Source: Polaromonas sp. A23 (GTDB taxonomy: Bacteria; Pseudomonadota; Gammaproteobacteria; Burkholderiales; Burkholderiaceae_C). Taken from it: DNA of 64,000 nt. The stretch is from positions 186,001 through 250,000 of the forward strand of contig NZ_MUNO01000022.1 of the NCBI RefSeq assembly GCF_002001015.1, written 5' to 3'. The notes beneath the pieces were generated by a model. It made no database searches. It worked only from the letters and a program-made list of their open reading frames with translations, and was not told where the DNA came from. The translations under genes and the position numbers were made by a program. This document shows, in pieces, positions 40,344 through 49,879 of the stretch. Position 1 is the first letter of the stretch, and every line of letters starts with the position of its first letter.

Positions 40344-40811
40344 TTAAACGATGATTTGCGGCGCTTCCTGTGCAGCCGAGGCGGCAGCGGCCTGCTGCTG
40401 CTCGAACATGGCCTGGAAGTTGATTTCGGCCAGGTTGACGGGCGGGAAACCACCGCGCTGGATCACGTCGGCCACATTGCCGCGCAGGTAGGGGTACACG
40501 ATCTGCGGGCAGGCAATGCCCAGCACCGCATTGAGCTGCTCGGCGGGCATGTTGCGGATCTCGAAAATGCCGGCCTGCTTGGCTTCAACCATGAACACGG
40601 TCTTGTCTTCGATCTTGGTGTGCACGGTGGCGGTCACGCTGACTTCGTAGAGGCCATCGGTGATGGGTGTTGCCTCGACGCCCAGCTGGATGTCGACCGC
40701 GGGCTGCTCCTGGTTGAGCAGGATTTCGGGCGAATTGGGTTGCTCCAGCGACACATCTTTCAGGTAAACGCGCTGAATCTGGAATACGGGTTCGAGGTTG
40801 GCTTCGGCCAT
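40344..40811 (-). CDS. secB: Protein-export chaperone SecB
   Basis: 155 aa from ATG 40809-40811, the family-typical start ([19 protein letters not shown]). Tetrameric cytoplasmic chaperone handing preproteins to SecA. Marks: FIL-like [23 protein letters not shown] and [28 protein letters not shown]. Upstream in-frame ATG rejected. Between grxC and gpsA, the usual order in Burkholderiales. Confidence 0.97.
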   Translation of the reverse strand: MAEANLEPVFQIQRVYLKDVSLEQPNSPEILLNQEQPAVDIQLGVEATPITDGLYEVSVTATVHTKIEDKTVFMVEAKQAGIFEIRNMPAEQLNAVLGIACPQIVYPYLRGNVADVIQRGGFPPVNLAEINFQAMFEQQQAAAASAAQEAPQIIV

Positions 40812-40919
40812 GATGATCTTTCGGATTGCTTTAAAAATGAAAGCCCGCTGGGTAGCAGGCACAGGACATTATCCCCGTTTGGCCATCCGGCCCCGGGGCC
40901 AGGGGCCAGGGGTTGGTCG

Positions 40920-41177
40920 TCAGGCGGCCAGCAACGGCAACAGGCCGCCGCGGCCGTCCAGCGCCATCAGGTCATCGCAGCCGCCGACATGAGTGTCGCC
41001 GATGAAGATCTGCGGAACCGTCCGGCGGCCGGTGATTTCCATCATTTTCAGACGTTCGGCCGGCTGCATGTCAACACGTATTTCCTCGATCTCGGTGACG
41101 CCACGCTGTTTGAGCAGCTGCTTGGCCTGAATGCAGTAGGGGCAGGAGCCGGTCAGGTACATCTTCACAGGGGACAT
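40920..41177 (-). CDS. grxC: Glutaredoxin 3
   Basis: 85 aa with the dithiol active site C12-P-Y-C15, the cis-proline TVPQIFI and GGCDDLMALD. Reduces disulfides using glutathione. Lies between the rhodanese gene and secB; SecB and glutaredoxin side by side is standard in the order. Confidence 0.96.
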   Translation of the reverse strand: MSPVKMYLTGSCPYCIQAKQLLKQRGVTEIEEIRVDMQPAERLKMMEITGRRTVPQIFIGDTHVGGCDDLMALDGRGGLLPLLAA

Positions 41178-41216
41178 TGAAATCTCCGGGGTCGGTTCAA
41201 CAGCAGCGCAGGGGTT

Positions 41217-41627
41217 TCAGGCCTTCTCTATGGGAAGGTTAGCCTCTTTCCACGATTTCAGCCCGCCCGACAGGGTCTGGGCCTGCTCGTAACCGAGTTT
41301 TTTGGCCATCGCCAGCGCCCGGTTGGCCCGCGCGCCCGATGCACACACCAGAATCAGGGGAAGTGCCTTGTTTTTCACGGTGCCGGGCAGCTTTTCCTCG
41401 AATTGCCCGAGGGGCAGGTTTTTCGCACCGACCACGTGGCCGGCTGCAAACTCTTCTGCTTCACAAACATCAATAACCACAGCCTTCTCGCGGTTGATCA
41501 GCTGCACGGCACCGTTGGCACTGAGTGAGCCAGCCGCCATGCCGCTGGAAACCAGGGGCCAAAGCAGCATGCCGCCGGATGCCAGCGCAATGGCGATCAG
41601 CATCCAGTTGTCGATGAAAAATTTCAC
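41217..41627 (-). CDS. Membrane-anchored rhodanese-like protein
   Basis: 136 aa. One N-terminal transmembrane helix (about residues 8-30), then a single rhodanese domain with the active-site Cys in LILVCASGARANRA and VIDVCEAEEFAAGHV earlier. Probably a thiosulfate or persulfide sulfurtransferase at the membrane. Divergent from gpmA over 168 bases. Resembles YibN of enterics, which also neighbours grxC-secB-gpsA. Confidence 0.9.
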   Translation of the reverse strand: MKFFIDNWMLIAIALASGGMLLWPLVSSGMAAGSLSANGAVQLINREKAVVIDVCEAEEFAAGHVVGAKNLPLGQFEEKLPGTVKNKALPLILVCASGARANRALAMAKKLGYEQAQTLSGGLKSWKEANLPIEKA

Positions 41628-41795
41628 TGTAGGTCCTTCAAGGGTTTTGCAATTAAGGAGTGATTTTAGAATGCAGGGAGCGCTGCAGGCTTTCCCGAAC
41701 CCCTGCCGCAGTCTTTGCCTGCCTTTTCAGGGCTCTTTTTTTGCTCCGCCCCTTCAAGGGCCATTCCTTTTTTTAACCTTACCCCTGCTCACACC

Positions 41796-42539
41796 ATGTA
41801 CAAACTCGTGCTCATCCGCCATGGCGAATCGACCTGGAACCTGGACAACCGCTTTACCGGCTGGACCGACGTGGACTTGACCCCCAAGGGCGTGCGACAG
41901 GCTGTCGATGCCGGCAAGCTGCTCAAAAGCGAAGGCTACGATTTCGACCTGGCCTACACCAGCGTTCTCAAGCGCGCCACCCGCACGCTATGGCACACAC
42001 TGGACGAGATGGACCGCACCTGGCTGCCCGTGGTTCACAGCTGGCGCCTCAATGAGCGGCATTACGGGGCCTTGCAAGGCTTGAACAAGGCAGAAACCGC
42101 CAAGAAGTATGGCGATGACCAGGTGCTGATCTGGCGCCGCAGCTACGACACGCCACCTCCGGCGCTGGAGGCGAACGATCCGCGCTGCGAACGCGATGAC
42201 CCCCGCTACGCCCGGCTAAAGCCGGAGGAAGTGCCGCTCACGGAGTGCCTGAAAGACACCGTAGCGCGGGTTTTGCCATTCTGGAACGAATCGATGGCGC
42301 CCGCCATCAAGGCCGGCAAACGCATTGTGGTGGCAGCGCACGGCAACTCCATCCGCGCCCTGGTGAAATACCTCGACAACATTGCGGACCAGGACATCGT
42401 CGGCCTGAACATCCCGAACGGCATCCCGCTGGTGTACGAACTTGATGCGAATCTCAAACCCCTACGCCACTACTACCTTGGCGACGGTGCAGCGATCGCC
42501 AAGGCCGAGGCGGCGGTGGCCGCCCAAGGCAAGGCCTGA
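41796..42539 (+). CDS. gpmA: 2,3-bisphosphoglycerate-dependent phosphoglycerate mutase
   Basis: 247 aa from ATG 41796; an in-frame extension of 27 codons was rejected. Interconverts 2- and 3-phosphoglycerate. Phospho-histidine motif [10 protein letters not shown] at residues 5-14, and the second His in [28 protein letters not shown] is the substrate loop. TAGAAT at 41667-41672 could be its -10. Followed by a small terminator-like hairpin and ctpA. Confidence 0.97.
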   Translation: MYKLVLIRHGESTWNLDNRFTGWTDVDLTPKGVRQAVDAGKLLKSEGYDFDLAYTSVLKRATRTLWHTLDEMDRTWLPVVHSWRLNERHYGALQGLNKAETAKKYGDDQVLIWRRSYDTPPPALEANDPRCERDDPRYARLKPEEVPLTECLKDTVARVLPFWNESMAPAIKAGKRIVVAAHGNSIRALVKYLDNIADQDIVGLNIPNGIPLVYELDANLKPLRHYYLGDGAAIAKAEAAVAAQGKA

Positions 42540-42574
42540 CTGGTCAGTTCGCGCTCCCACGACGCCTTTGTGAA

Positions 42575-42598
42575 GCCCCGGTAAAGCCGGGCATTTTT
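42575..42598 (+). terminator. Possible intrinsic terminator after gpmA
   Basis: CCCGG, a five-base loop, CCGGG, then ATTTTTG. The stem is short but sits 36 bases after the gpmA stop in the right direction. Confidence 0.5.
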
Positions 42599-42648
42599 GA
42601 AACATTTTGCTGCGTATGTGCCCTCTGCAGTGCCAAAGCCAGGAACTG

Positions 42649-42679
42649 TTGTCAAAGGCCTTTCTCCAAGGTGTATATT
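42649..42679 (+). promoter_or_regulatory. Candidate promoter of ctpA
   Basis: TTGTCA, 17 bases, TGTATA (TATATT two bases further), about 50 bases before the ctpA start. Follows directly after the gpmA terminator-like hairpin. Confidence 0.45.
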
Positions 42680-42729
42680 GTTCAAAATTCTGTGACAACA
42701 GCCCCTCTACGGGGCGAATGAAGGTGTTT

Positions 42730-44166
42730 ATGGGTCAGAAACTCAAGATAGCAGGCTGGATTTCCATCGGCGCGGTAGCCGGTGCGCTGACCACCGTGCA
42801 ACTGCAGGCCGTTGCAAGGGGCGGACTCACGCCTTTGCCGCTGGAAGAGCTGCAGCAGCTGGCCGCTGTTTTTGGCATGGTCAAGACCGACTATGTAGAG
42901 GTGGTGGACGAGAAAAAGCTCATCACCGATGCGATCTCGGGCATGGTTGCCAGCCTGGATCCGCACTCTGTGTACTTCGACAAGAAGTCCTTCAAGGAAT
43001 TCCGTGAAGGCACCAGCGGCCGTTTTGTGGGCGTGGGTATAGAAATTTCCCAGGAAGACGGTCTGGTCAAGGTGGTCTCGCCCATTGAAGGCTCACCGGC
43101 CGATCGCGCCGGCCTCAAGCCCAACGACCTGATCACCAAAATTGACGACACAGCCGTCAAGGGCCTGAGCCTGAACGAAGCCGTCAAGAAAATGCGCGGC
43201 GAGCCCAAGACCAAGGTGGTGTTGATGATCTTCCGCAAGGACGAAAACCGCACTTTCCCCGTGACCATCACCCGCGAGGAAATCCGTACCCAGTCTGTGC
43301 GCAGCAAGGTTGTGGAACCCGGTTATGCCTGGATCCGCCTGAGCCAGTTCCAGGAACGCACGGTCGACGACTTTGTCGCCAAGCTTGAACAGATCTACAA
43401 ACAGGAGCCCAACCTCAAGGGGCTCGTGCTCGACCTGCGCAACGACCCGGGCGGGCTGCTGGATGCCGCAGTTGCCGTGTCTGCCGCCTTCCTGCCGGAA
43501 AACGTCACCGTGGTATCCACGGACGGCCAGCTGGCGGAAAGCAAGTTCACCTACAAGGCATCCCCTGAGTTTTACCAGCGCCGCAGCGCTGCCGACCCGC
43601 TCAAGCGCCTGCCTGCTGCCATCAAGAATGTGCCCTTGGTGGTGCTGGTCAACGAAGGCTCGGCATCGGCCAGTGAAATCGTGGCCGGCGCCCTGCAGGA
43701 CTACAAGCGCGCGACCATCATGGGCAACCAGACCTTCGGCAAAGGTTCGGTGCAAACGGTTCGCCCCCTGGGTCCCGACACCGGCCTGAAGCTCACCACC
43801 GCACGGTATTTCACGCCCAGCGGCAAGTCGATTCAGGCCAAAGGCATCGTGCCTGACGTCATGGTGGACGAAACGCTGGAAGGCAGCCCGTTTGCAGCAT
43901 TGCGCACGCGGGAAGCCGATCTGGAGAAACACCTTGCCAGCGGCCAGGGCGCCGAAGTGAAAGACCCGGGCCGTGAAAAAGCCCGTGAAGAAGCACTCAA
44001 ACGACTGGAAGAAGAGTCCAAAAAGAGCCCCGAACAGCGCCGTCCACCGGAATTCGGCAGCGACAAGGACTTCCAGCTGGCGCAAGCCATCAATCAGCTC
44101 AAGGGTCGTCCTGTGATGATCAGCAAGACCATGGTCGAGCGCAAGGAAGAGAAGAAAGAAAACTGA
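42730..44166 (+). CDS. ctpA: C-terminal processing peptidase (S41 family)
   Basis: 478 aa from ATG 42730, with AAGGTG upstream; ATG 42718 is also possible. N-terminal signal/anchor (WISIGAVAGALTTVQL), PDZ domain (about residues 90-175; VSPIEGSPADRAGLKPNDLI), and the S41 Ser-Lys protease core: the serine in NEGSASASEIVAGALQ and the lysine in TFGKGSVQTVRPL. Periplasmic enzyme that trims or degrades exported proteins and cell-wall regulators. The C-terminal 60 residues are a charged Lys/Glu helix. Followed by moeB. Confidence 0.95.
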   Translation: MGQKLKIAGWISIGAVAGALTTVQLQAVARGGLTPLPLEELQQLAAVFGMVKTDYVEVVDEKKLITDAISGMVASLDPHSVYFDKKSFKEFREGTSGRFVGVGIEISQEDGLVKVVSPIEGSPADRAGLKPNDLITKIDDTAVKGLSLNEAVKKMRGEPKTKVVLMIFRKDENRTFPVTITREEIRTQSVRSKVVEPGYAWIRLSQFQERTVDDFVAKLEQIYKQEPNLKGLVLDLRNDPGGLLDAAVAVSAAFLPENVTVVSTDGQLAESKFTYKASPEFYQRRSAADPLKRLPAAIKNVPLVVLVNEGSASASEIVAGALQDYKRATIMGNQTFGKGSVQTVRPLGPDTGLKLTTARYFTPSGKSIQAKGIVPDVMVDETLEGSPFAALRTREADLEKHLASGQGAEVKDPGREKAREEALKRLEEESKKSPEQRRPPEFGSDKDFQLAQAINQLKGRPVMISKTMVERKEEKKEN

Positions 44167-44242
44167 CCGGCCCCGCTGCAGCAGTCTGCCTGGAAGGGCA
44201 ACTGATGGCGGCGTTGCGCAGTTCTGCCCGCTTGCCCGCCCC

Positions 44243-45013
44243 ATGAACGACACCCAGCTGTTGCGGTACTCCCGCCACATCCTGCTCGATGAAATAGGCG
44301 TGGAAGGACAGCAGCGTCTGCTGGATTCCCGGGTGCTGTTGATCGGCGCCGGTGGACTGGGTTCGGCAGCGGCGCTCTATCTCGGGAGCGCCGGCGTCGG
44401 GCAGCTCACCGTGGTGGACCATGACCGGGTGGAGGCGACCAATCTCCAGCGGCAGATCGCGCACACTGTGGCGCGCTTGGGGCAGTTCAAGGCGCAGTCC
44501 ATTGCGCAGGCTATCGCCGAAATCAACCCCGATGTGAAAGTGCTGGCCGTCACGCGGCGCGCTGATGACGAACTGCTCAATGAACTCGTGGCACAGTCAG
44601 ACGTGGTGCTGGACTGCACCGACAATTTTGCGACGCGCCACGCCATCAATCGGGCAACCGTCAGGCATTCCAAACCGCTGGTTTCCGGCGCCGCCCTGCG
44701 GTTTGACGGCCAGGTATCGGTCTTTGACACGCGTCAGCCGCAAGCCCCTTGTTATGCCTGCGTCTTCCCTGAGGAAACTGCGCCAGAAGAGGCCCAATGC
44801 GCCACCATGGGCGTGTTTGCGCCGCTGGTGGGCATTATTGGGAGCATGCAGGCGGCCGAAGCCCTCAAATTGCTATGCAGTGCCGGCCAGGCGCTGACCG
44901 GGCGACTGCTGATGCTCGACGGTCTGGCCATGGCGTGGAACGAAATCAGCATGCGCCGGCAATCGGGCTGCGCCGTTTGCGGCGCTGCGCCTGCGGACGC
45001 GCGCCCAGCCTGA
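44243..45013 (+). CDS. moeB: MoeB/ThiF-family adenylyltransferase (E1-like)
   Basis: 256 aa. Activates the C-terminal Gly-Gly of a ubiquitin-like sulfur carrier with ATP. Marks: RYSRHILLDEIGVEGQQRL, nucleotide motif LLIGAGGLGSAAALYL, DHDRVEATNLQRQIAH, DCTDNFATRHAIN, and zinc-binding pairs CYAC and CAVC. No C-terminal rhodanese domain. Usually called MoeB in this position, but since no thiF accompanies thiS at 26935, it may also serve thiamin synthesis. 76 bases after ctpA. Confidence 0.9.
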   Translation: MNDTQLLRYSRHILLDEIGVEGQQRLLDSRVLLIGAGGLGSAAALYLGSAGVGQLTVVDHDRVEATNLQRQIAHTVARLGQFKAQSIAQAIAEINPDVKVLAVTRRADDELLNELVAQSDVVLDCTDNFATRHAINRATVRHSKPLVSGAALRFDGQVSVFDTRQPQAPCYACVFPEETAPEEAQCATMGVFAPLVGIIGSMQAAEALKLLCSAGQALTGRLLMLDGLAMAWNEISMRRQSGCAVCGAAPADARPA

Positions 45014-45025
45014 CCACCTTCCTTG

Positions 45026-46999
45026 CTACTGCATGCGTGACTTGGGCACCGCAGCCTGTTTGAGCACCTCGCTGCAGTCGGCATCCTTGCCCGGACCGGT
45101 TTCGATGGTTGCGGCCAAGGCCAGCAAAGGATTGATGGCAGCCAGCGCCAGGGCAATCCCGGCGCGGCCAGCCAACGCGCCCTTGTTGGGCCCGGCTGTC
45201 GGTGCACCAAATGTCCCGCCAATTTTCAAGGGTGAGCGAAGACTCAGGATGCTGACGTCCTTGGGCGACGGATAAAGTATCAGATCCAGTGTTTCATCGG
45301 CCAGGCTCACCTGTCCGCGGCCATTGACAACCGTGTCTACCGTGTCGAGCACAATCGCACGGCTGGTCATCAGACCCTTCTGAACATCAAATGCCGCAAC
45401 GGCGCAGCGAAGCTGGACATTGCGGTCGCCCCGCACCAGAAACTTGATGATTTCACCCCCATCCAGCCCCATGAACTCCAGGAGGATGTTGCTGATCTCG
45501 CCGCGGCCCATCAGGAACGCAACGTTGCCCGTTGATGTTGCCAGCACCTGCGCGGCAGAGTTGCCTTGGCCCTTGAGGTCTACCTGACCACTGATGCGGC
45601 CCAGACTGCTTTTGGTGGACTCGATCGTCGGGAACAACTGGTTCAACTGGATCGCCCGTGCATCCAGCCTGGCGTCCATGGTTGACGGAGAAGTGGCGCT
45701 GTTGATCGCCAGTCGTCCGGCCAGCTGTCCCCCCGCGACCCCAAGCTTGACCGGATCAAGCTCCAGCAGCCCGCTGTTGAGCTTGATATGCGCGCTCATG
45801 CTGTCCAGCGGCAAAGCCTTGACATGCCGGATATCAGCAGCGCTGTACTCAACGTTCGCATCCATCGCCTTGAGTCGCGCAAAATCCAGTTTGGAGTCCG
45901 GCAATACGCGACCGGCGCGACGAGCAGGCTTCGGAGCGGCGATGGTATTTTTTTGCATGGCTGCAGGAGCGTTGTCCGAGGGCAAGCCAATCATGGGGCC
46001 CAAATCCTCAAAATCGAGCACTCGCGATTGGACTTTTCCGGTCAGCAGCGGCACCGGTTTGGAACGGTCAAAGGTCAATGCGCCACTCAGGTCAGACTTG
46101 CCAAGCACGCCCTTGATCTGCTTGACGGCCCAGACCAGGCCCTGTTTGTCGAGCTTTCCCTGCAGCTTGTAAGGAGGCGTTCCGGGAAGCACGACACCCA
46201 CCAGTTTGTACAGGTCCTCCAGGCTCTGGCCCTCGAGCTGAAAGTCCGCGTCCATGTTCCCGAACTCGGCAAGGTTGGTGATGGACCCATTGGCTTTGAG
46301 CCGCGTGCGCCCTGCTACAGCGCTGATTTCAAGAGGGAAAGTGCCCGCCGTATCGGCACTGAGTTGCAACACCCCGCCAGTGCGCCCCTCTGCGATAAAA
46401 GACTCACCCTTCCACTTGCCACGGGCCTTGTAACTCAGTGGCAATCCGGACGAGGTTTCCGCGGCCAGCGCAAAATCCACGTTGATATCGGCACCTTTGG
46501 CAGGCGCGAGATAACTGAGGACGCCCTGGTCAACAAGCAGCTGTCCGATCAGCGGAACCTTGCTTTCGTCGGAGGTGTCCTTGCCCAGCGCCCAGGTTCG
46601 CCTTCCATCCGGCTCCACCTGTAACCCGAGCCGGGGCTGGCGTAAGCTGACCACAGGCAGCTCCACGCGCCCGAAAAACAGCGGCCAAAGCCGGATATGG
46701 ACCTCGGCCGCTTCTGCCCGGACCAAATAGGGTTCACGTGCCCACGACGGATTGGCAAATTCAATGCCGTCGGCAAAAATCCGCGTGGTTCGACCCAGCT
46801 TGACATCCAGCCGCCGCGTGATTTCAAACTGCCTCCCCGTCTGGTCGCTGACATAACGATTGAGCGGTTCACGCAGCCAGTCCCACGGGAAAAACACCAC
46901 GGCCAATGTCACAACGAGCAACACACCCAGCACCCATGCGGTGATGCGCCCGCTCCGGGTCGAGCGGATGGTTGAAAGGGCATGAGTGAAAGTGGTCAT
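45026..46999 (-). CDS. AsmA-family protein
   Basis: 657 aa. N-terminal transmembrane helix (about 18-40, ITAWVLGVLLVVTLAVVFF) followed by WLREPLNRYVSDQTGRQFEI, the AsmA start, then a long beta-rich region and the C-terminal AsmA part (LDLKGQGNSAAQVLATSTGNVAFLMGRGEISN). AsmA-like proteins are inner-membrane-anchored periplasmic bridges linked to outer-membrane lipid supply. Convergent with moeB (12 bases between). The final Cys/Lys tail (KDADCSEVLKQA) is typical of the subgroup. Confidence 0.92.
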   Translation of the reverse strand: MTTFTHALSTIRSTRSGRITAWVLGVLLVVTLAVVFFPWDWLREPLNRYVSDQTGRQFEITRRLDVKLGRTTRIFADGIEFANPSWAREPYLVRAEAAEVHIRLWPLFFGRVELPVVSLRQPRLGLQVEPDGRRTWALGKDTSDESKVPLIGQLLVDQGVLSYLAPAKGADINVDFALAAETSSGLPLSYKARGKWKGESFIAEGRTGGVLQLSADTAGTFPLEISAVAGRTRLKANGSITNLAEFGNMDADFQLEGQSLEDLYKLVGVVLPGTPPYKLQGKLDKQGLVWAVKQIKGVLGKSDLSGALTFDRSKPVPLLTGKVQSRVLDFEDLGPMIGLPSDNAPAAMQKNTIAAPKPARRAGRVLPDSKLDFARLKAMDANVEYSAADIRHVKALPLDSMSAHIKLNSGLLELDPVKLGVAGGQLAGRLAINSATSPSTMDARLDARAIQLNQLFPTIESTKSSLGRISGQVDLKGQGNSAAQVLATSTGNVAFLMGRGEISNILLEFMGLDGGEIIKFLVRGDRNVQLRCAVAAFDVQKGLMTSRAIVLDTVDTVVNGRGQVSLADETLDLILYPSPKDVSILSLRSPLKIGGTFGAPTAGPNKGALAGRAGIALALAAINPLLALAATIETGPGKDADCSEVLKQAAVPKSRMQ

Positions 47000-47346
47000 A
47001 CGTCAGGGGCCCATTCAGAACGGAAGACCGCAGAAGGCCGGACGGCCGCTGTCGAGCGTGTCGACTTGGACCTTGCAGAGCAAGCAATGCAGAAGTTGCC
47101 CTGCATTCAGTATGGCGCCAGCGAATTCAAAGATCCGTGAGTGGGGGCCATCGATACCTGTCAGTGGGTGCCTACAACCTTCTCGTAGGAGACCTCCTAC
47201 GCAAAAGCCGCGCTGCCCCTGTCAGAATCAGCACCAAAGATAGATACATTAGTTAACAGGTCATATCGGACATGCCGCCACTCAGTTGACGTGGTTGTAA
47301 CCGTATGTCACTCTGCCTTCTTTGGGGTAGCTCTGGATTGAGATCA
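47000..47346 (+). other. 347-base intergenic region between asmA-like and receiver-protein genes
   Basis: No gene seen. It holds the upstream regions of two divergent units, an 18-base perfect palindrome (47184-47201), and an A/T-rich stretch near 47235-47270 (GATACATTAG) that could contain a -10 for the receiver gene. A short frame on the plus strand here has no resemblance to known proteins. Confidence 0.5.
47184..47201 (+). promoter_or_regulatory. Perfect 18-base palindrome, candidate operator
   Basis: CGTAGGAGACCTCCTACG. A third half-site, CCTAC at 47171-47175, precedes it. Located about 150 bases before the receiver gene. The TCCTAC core recurs, as CGTCCTACACGG, upstream of two stress-gene clusters (49927 and 52969). 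Confidence 0.55.
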
Positions 47347-47745
47347 GTGGGACTAAAAACTTATATTGTTGAAGACAACCCAACGATCCGTGACAATTTG
47401 ATGGCCACCCTTGAAGAACTGGCTGACATTGATGCGGTCGGTACCGCGGAAACGGAAAACGAAGGCAAGGCCTGGCTGCTTCAAAACGGAAATCCGTGGG
47501 ACCTGGCGATTGTTGACTTGTTTCTCAAACAGGGAAGCGGGCTGGGCGTGCTGGAAGCCTGCCGCAACCGCGAGGCGCACCAGAAAGTCATCGTGTTGAG
47601 CAATTACGCTACTGCGGACATCCGCAAGCGCTGCGCCCAGCTGGGTGCAGATGCGGTGTTCGACAAATCCAATGAGATCGATGCGCTGGTCGACTACTGC
47701 ATCAGCCAAAACAAATCGAACGGCTCCGACCGGGCCCGGAAATAG
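47347..47745 (+). CDS. Stand-alone response-regulator receiver protein
   Basis: 132 aa if GTG 47347 is the start; an ATG at 47305 in frame would add 14 residues, and neither has a strong Shine-Dalgarno. REC domain only: acidic pair E9-D10 in YIVEDNP, phospho-acceptor D57 in AIVDLFLKQGSG, Ser/Thr in VLSNYAT and Lys in VFDKSNE. No output domain, so it would act by protein contact, in phosphorelay or as a phosphate sink. Convergent with the NarL-type regulator, 22 bases between stops. Confidence 0.82.
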   Translation: MGLKTYIVEDNPTIRDNLMATLEELADIDAVGTAETENEGKAWLLQNGNPWDLAIVDLFLKQGSGLGVLEACRNREAHQKVIVLSNYATADIRKRCAQLGADAVFDKSNEIDALVDYCISQNKSNGSDRARK

Positions 47746-47767
47746 GGCTGGCGGCGATCAGGAGTTG

Positions 47768-48400
47768 TCAATCAATCAGCTTGTTCTTCAAGGCGTAGTA
47801 GGTCAGGTCGCTGTTGGACGCCAGACTCATTTTCTCCATCACGCGCGTGCGGTAGGTGCTCACCGTCTTGACACTGAGGGACAGCGCCTTGGCGATGTCG
47901 CCAGCGGTCTCACCTTTGGCAAGTTTCAAAAACACCTGAAACTCGCGTTCGGAAAGCTGCTCGTGCGGCGTTGCATCGTTTTTCCGGTTCAATTGCTGCG
48001 CCAGCAACTCAGCCACTGCAGGCGTGATATACCGCTTGCCCAGCGAGATGACGCGAATGGCATTGACGATCTCCATGGGATCGCACTCCTTGTTCAGGTA
48101 GCCGCTCGCACCCTGGCGAATCAGGTTAACCGCATAGTGCTCCTCGGGATAGCCGCTGAGTATCAGGATGCCGACGTCCGGCGCCTTGGCCCGAATCATG
48201 GCCAGCGCATCGATACCGCTTTGGCCCGGCATGGAAAGGTCCATGACGAGGATATCCAGCTCCACATTGCGCACCAGGTCAATGGCTTCACGTCCGCTTG
48301 CAGCTTCGCCCACAACCCGCAAATCGACCTGGTCCGAGAAGAACTGTTTGAGCCCGGAACGGACGATGGCATGGTCATCCACAATTCCAATTTTGATCAT
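47768..48400 (-). CDS. NarL/FixJ-type response regulator
   Basis: 210 aa. Receiver domain (D8-D9, phospho-acceptor D54 in LVMDLSMPG, K in GYLNKE) and C-terminal LuxR helix-turn-helix (LSEREFQVFLKLAKGETAGD, then LSLSVKTVSTYRTRVMEK). Divergent from the histidine kinase gene with 114 bases between starts, so they form a likely pair. Closest in character to UvrY/GacA-type proteins. Target genes may include the stress cluster that follows the kinase. Confidence 0.93.
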   Translation of the reverse strand: MIKIGIVDDHAIVRSGLKQFFSDQVDLRVVGEAASGREAIDLVRNVELDILVMDLSMPGQSGIDALAMIRAKAPDVGILILSGYPEEHYAVNLIRQGASGYLNKECDPMEIVNAIRVISLGKRYITPAVAELLAQQLNRKNDATPHEQLSEREFQVFLKLAKGETAGDIAKALSLSVKTVSTYRTRVMEKMSLASNSDLTYYALKNKLID

Positions 48401-48514
48401 TTGATGTCCTCTTTCTTAGGTCTGCAGCCGCCAGACGGCACAATGCAGCAAACATGGCCACGCGCAATTGCGAGCTTGATATCTCACTAGCGATTATTCA
48501 CGAATTATTGATCA

Positions 48515-49879
48515 ATGCCGACGGAGATCAGGATGAGATGGTTTGTAGTCCCCAAAATGGCGATCAGCCTGCCACTGGCGGTGTTGGCGGCTCTCATTCT
48601 GATTTTCATCAACGAAGCCGGTTTTCGGCTGTCCACCCAGGCTGCCACCCGTATTGAAGAGTCGCAGGCAACGCGCGGAGCCGTCAACCTGCTGCTGCAA
48701 CACATGCTGGACGCGGAAACCGGGCAGAGGGGGTACCTGTTAACGGGAGATCCCAAGTACCTGGAGCCTTACGACGTGGCCACCGGGGACATCAACCAGA
48801 CACTGGATACCTTGCGTCGGCATTACGCCTCCTCCCCGGAGGAGCTGTCGGAATATGGTCTTCTGTCCCGCAGCGTCTCGCGCAAGCTGGCCGAGATGGA
48901 TCTGAGCGTGCGTATGCGCAAGCAGGGCAACGAAGAGGCATGGAAGTTCGTGCTGACCACCGATGTGGGCATGGACCAAATGAATGCCATCCGCAGCCAG
49001 ATCGCGAAGTTGACTAACGCCAGCAACATCAAAATGGGAGCGGCCCAAGAACAAATCATCCGCTCGCTTCAACTATCGCGCATCGGAATTGCCTTGATGG
49101 CCCTGGCCGGCTTGTTGGCGTTTCATATGTATTTGCGGCAAACCCGCGCCCTGCTGGATGCGGGCAAGCGCGAGCAGGAAGCCCTGCAGCGCGAGCGCGA
49201 CCAACTGGACAAGGAAGTGCGCGACCGCACCGCGACACTGGCCGAACTGGCGACCCACCTGCAGCAGGTGCGGGAGGATGAGCGCGGCCACCTTGCGCGC
49301 GAGCTGCACGACGAGCTGGGCGCCCTGCTGACCGCTGCCAAGCTTGATGTGGCCCGCATCAAGTCGCGGTTGGGTGTCATTTCGCCGGAGGCAGCCGAGC
49401 GGATGCAGCACCTCATTGAAACGCTGAACAGCGGGATCGCCCTGAAACGGCGCATCGTCGAAGATCTACGGCCCTCCTCGCTTTCTCATTTGGGGCTGGT
49501 AGCATCGCTCGAAATCCTGGCGCGGGAGTTTGAGGACCGGTCCGGACTGAGCATCACTACTGACCTGGAACAGGTGGAGCTCGGAGGTTCGGCGCAACTC
49601 ACCGTTTACCGTCTGGTGCAGGAATCGTTGACCAACATGGCCAAATACGCCGAAGCCCGGCAGGCGGAGATCAGCCTGCATATTTTTGAGGGCTACATCA
49701 CCGTCGAGGTGAAGGACGATGGGTCGGGATTTGACACCACGCAAGTAAAAGGCTCGAGCCATGGCCTGGCAGGCATGAAGCACCGCGTGGAAGCAGCGGG
49801 AGGTCGCCTGACCATTACCTCGCAGCCGGGTCGTGGCACACGCGTTTCTGCCGTGTTGCCAAAAACACTTCAGCCCTGA
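48515..49879 (+). CDS. CHASE3 sensor histidine kinase
   Basis: 454 aa. Helix 1 (about 13-35), periplasmic CHASE3 domain (about 40-175, LLLQHMLDAETGQRGYLLTG), helix 2 (about 186-206), a coiled coil, the HisKA_3 phosphorylation motif ELHDELGALL with H265, and a HATPase domain (VQESLTNMAKYAEARQ, VEVKDDGSGFD, HGLAGMKHRVEAAGGRL). Pairs with the divergent NarL-type regulator. ATG 48515 or 48533 could be the start. The signal is unknown; CHASE3 domains sense varied extracellular cues. Confidence 0.93.
   Translation: MPTEIRMRWFVVPKMAISLPLAVLAALILIFINEAGFRLSTQAATRIEESQATRGAVNLLLQHMLDAETGQRGYLLTGDPKYLEPYDVATGDINQTLDTLRRHYASSPEELSEYGLLSRSVSRKLAEMDLSVRMRKQGNEEAWKFVLTTDVGMDQMNAIRSQIAKLTNASNIKMGAAQEQIIRSLQLSRIGIALMALAGLLAFHMYLRQTRALLDAGKREQEALQRERDQLDKEVRDRTATLAELATHLQQVREDERGHLARELHDELGALLTAAKLDVARIKSRLGVISPEAAERMQHLIETLNSGIALKRRIVEDLRPSSLSHLGLVASLEILAREFEDRSGLSITTDLEQVELGGSAQLTVYRLVQESLTNMAKYAEARQAEISLHIFEGYITVEVKDDGSGFDTTQVKGSSHGLAGMKHRVEAAGGRLTITSQPGRGTRVSAVLPKTLQP

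Noticed and set aside
44860..44885. Element-like CTCAAATTGCTATGC in moeB
   Set aside because: Encodes a conserved ALKLL helix of the E1 family and lacks the other blocks of the element.
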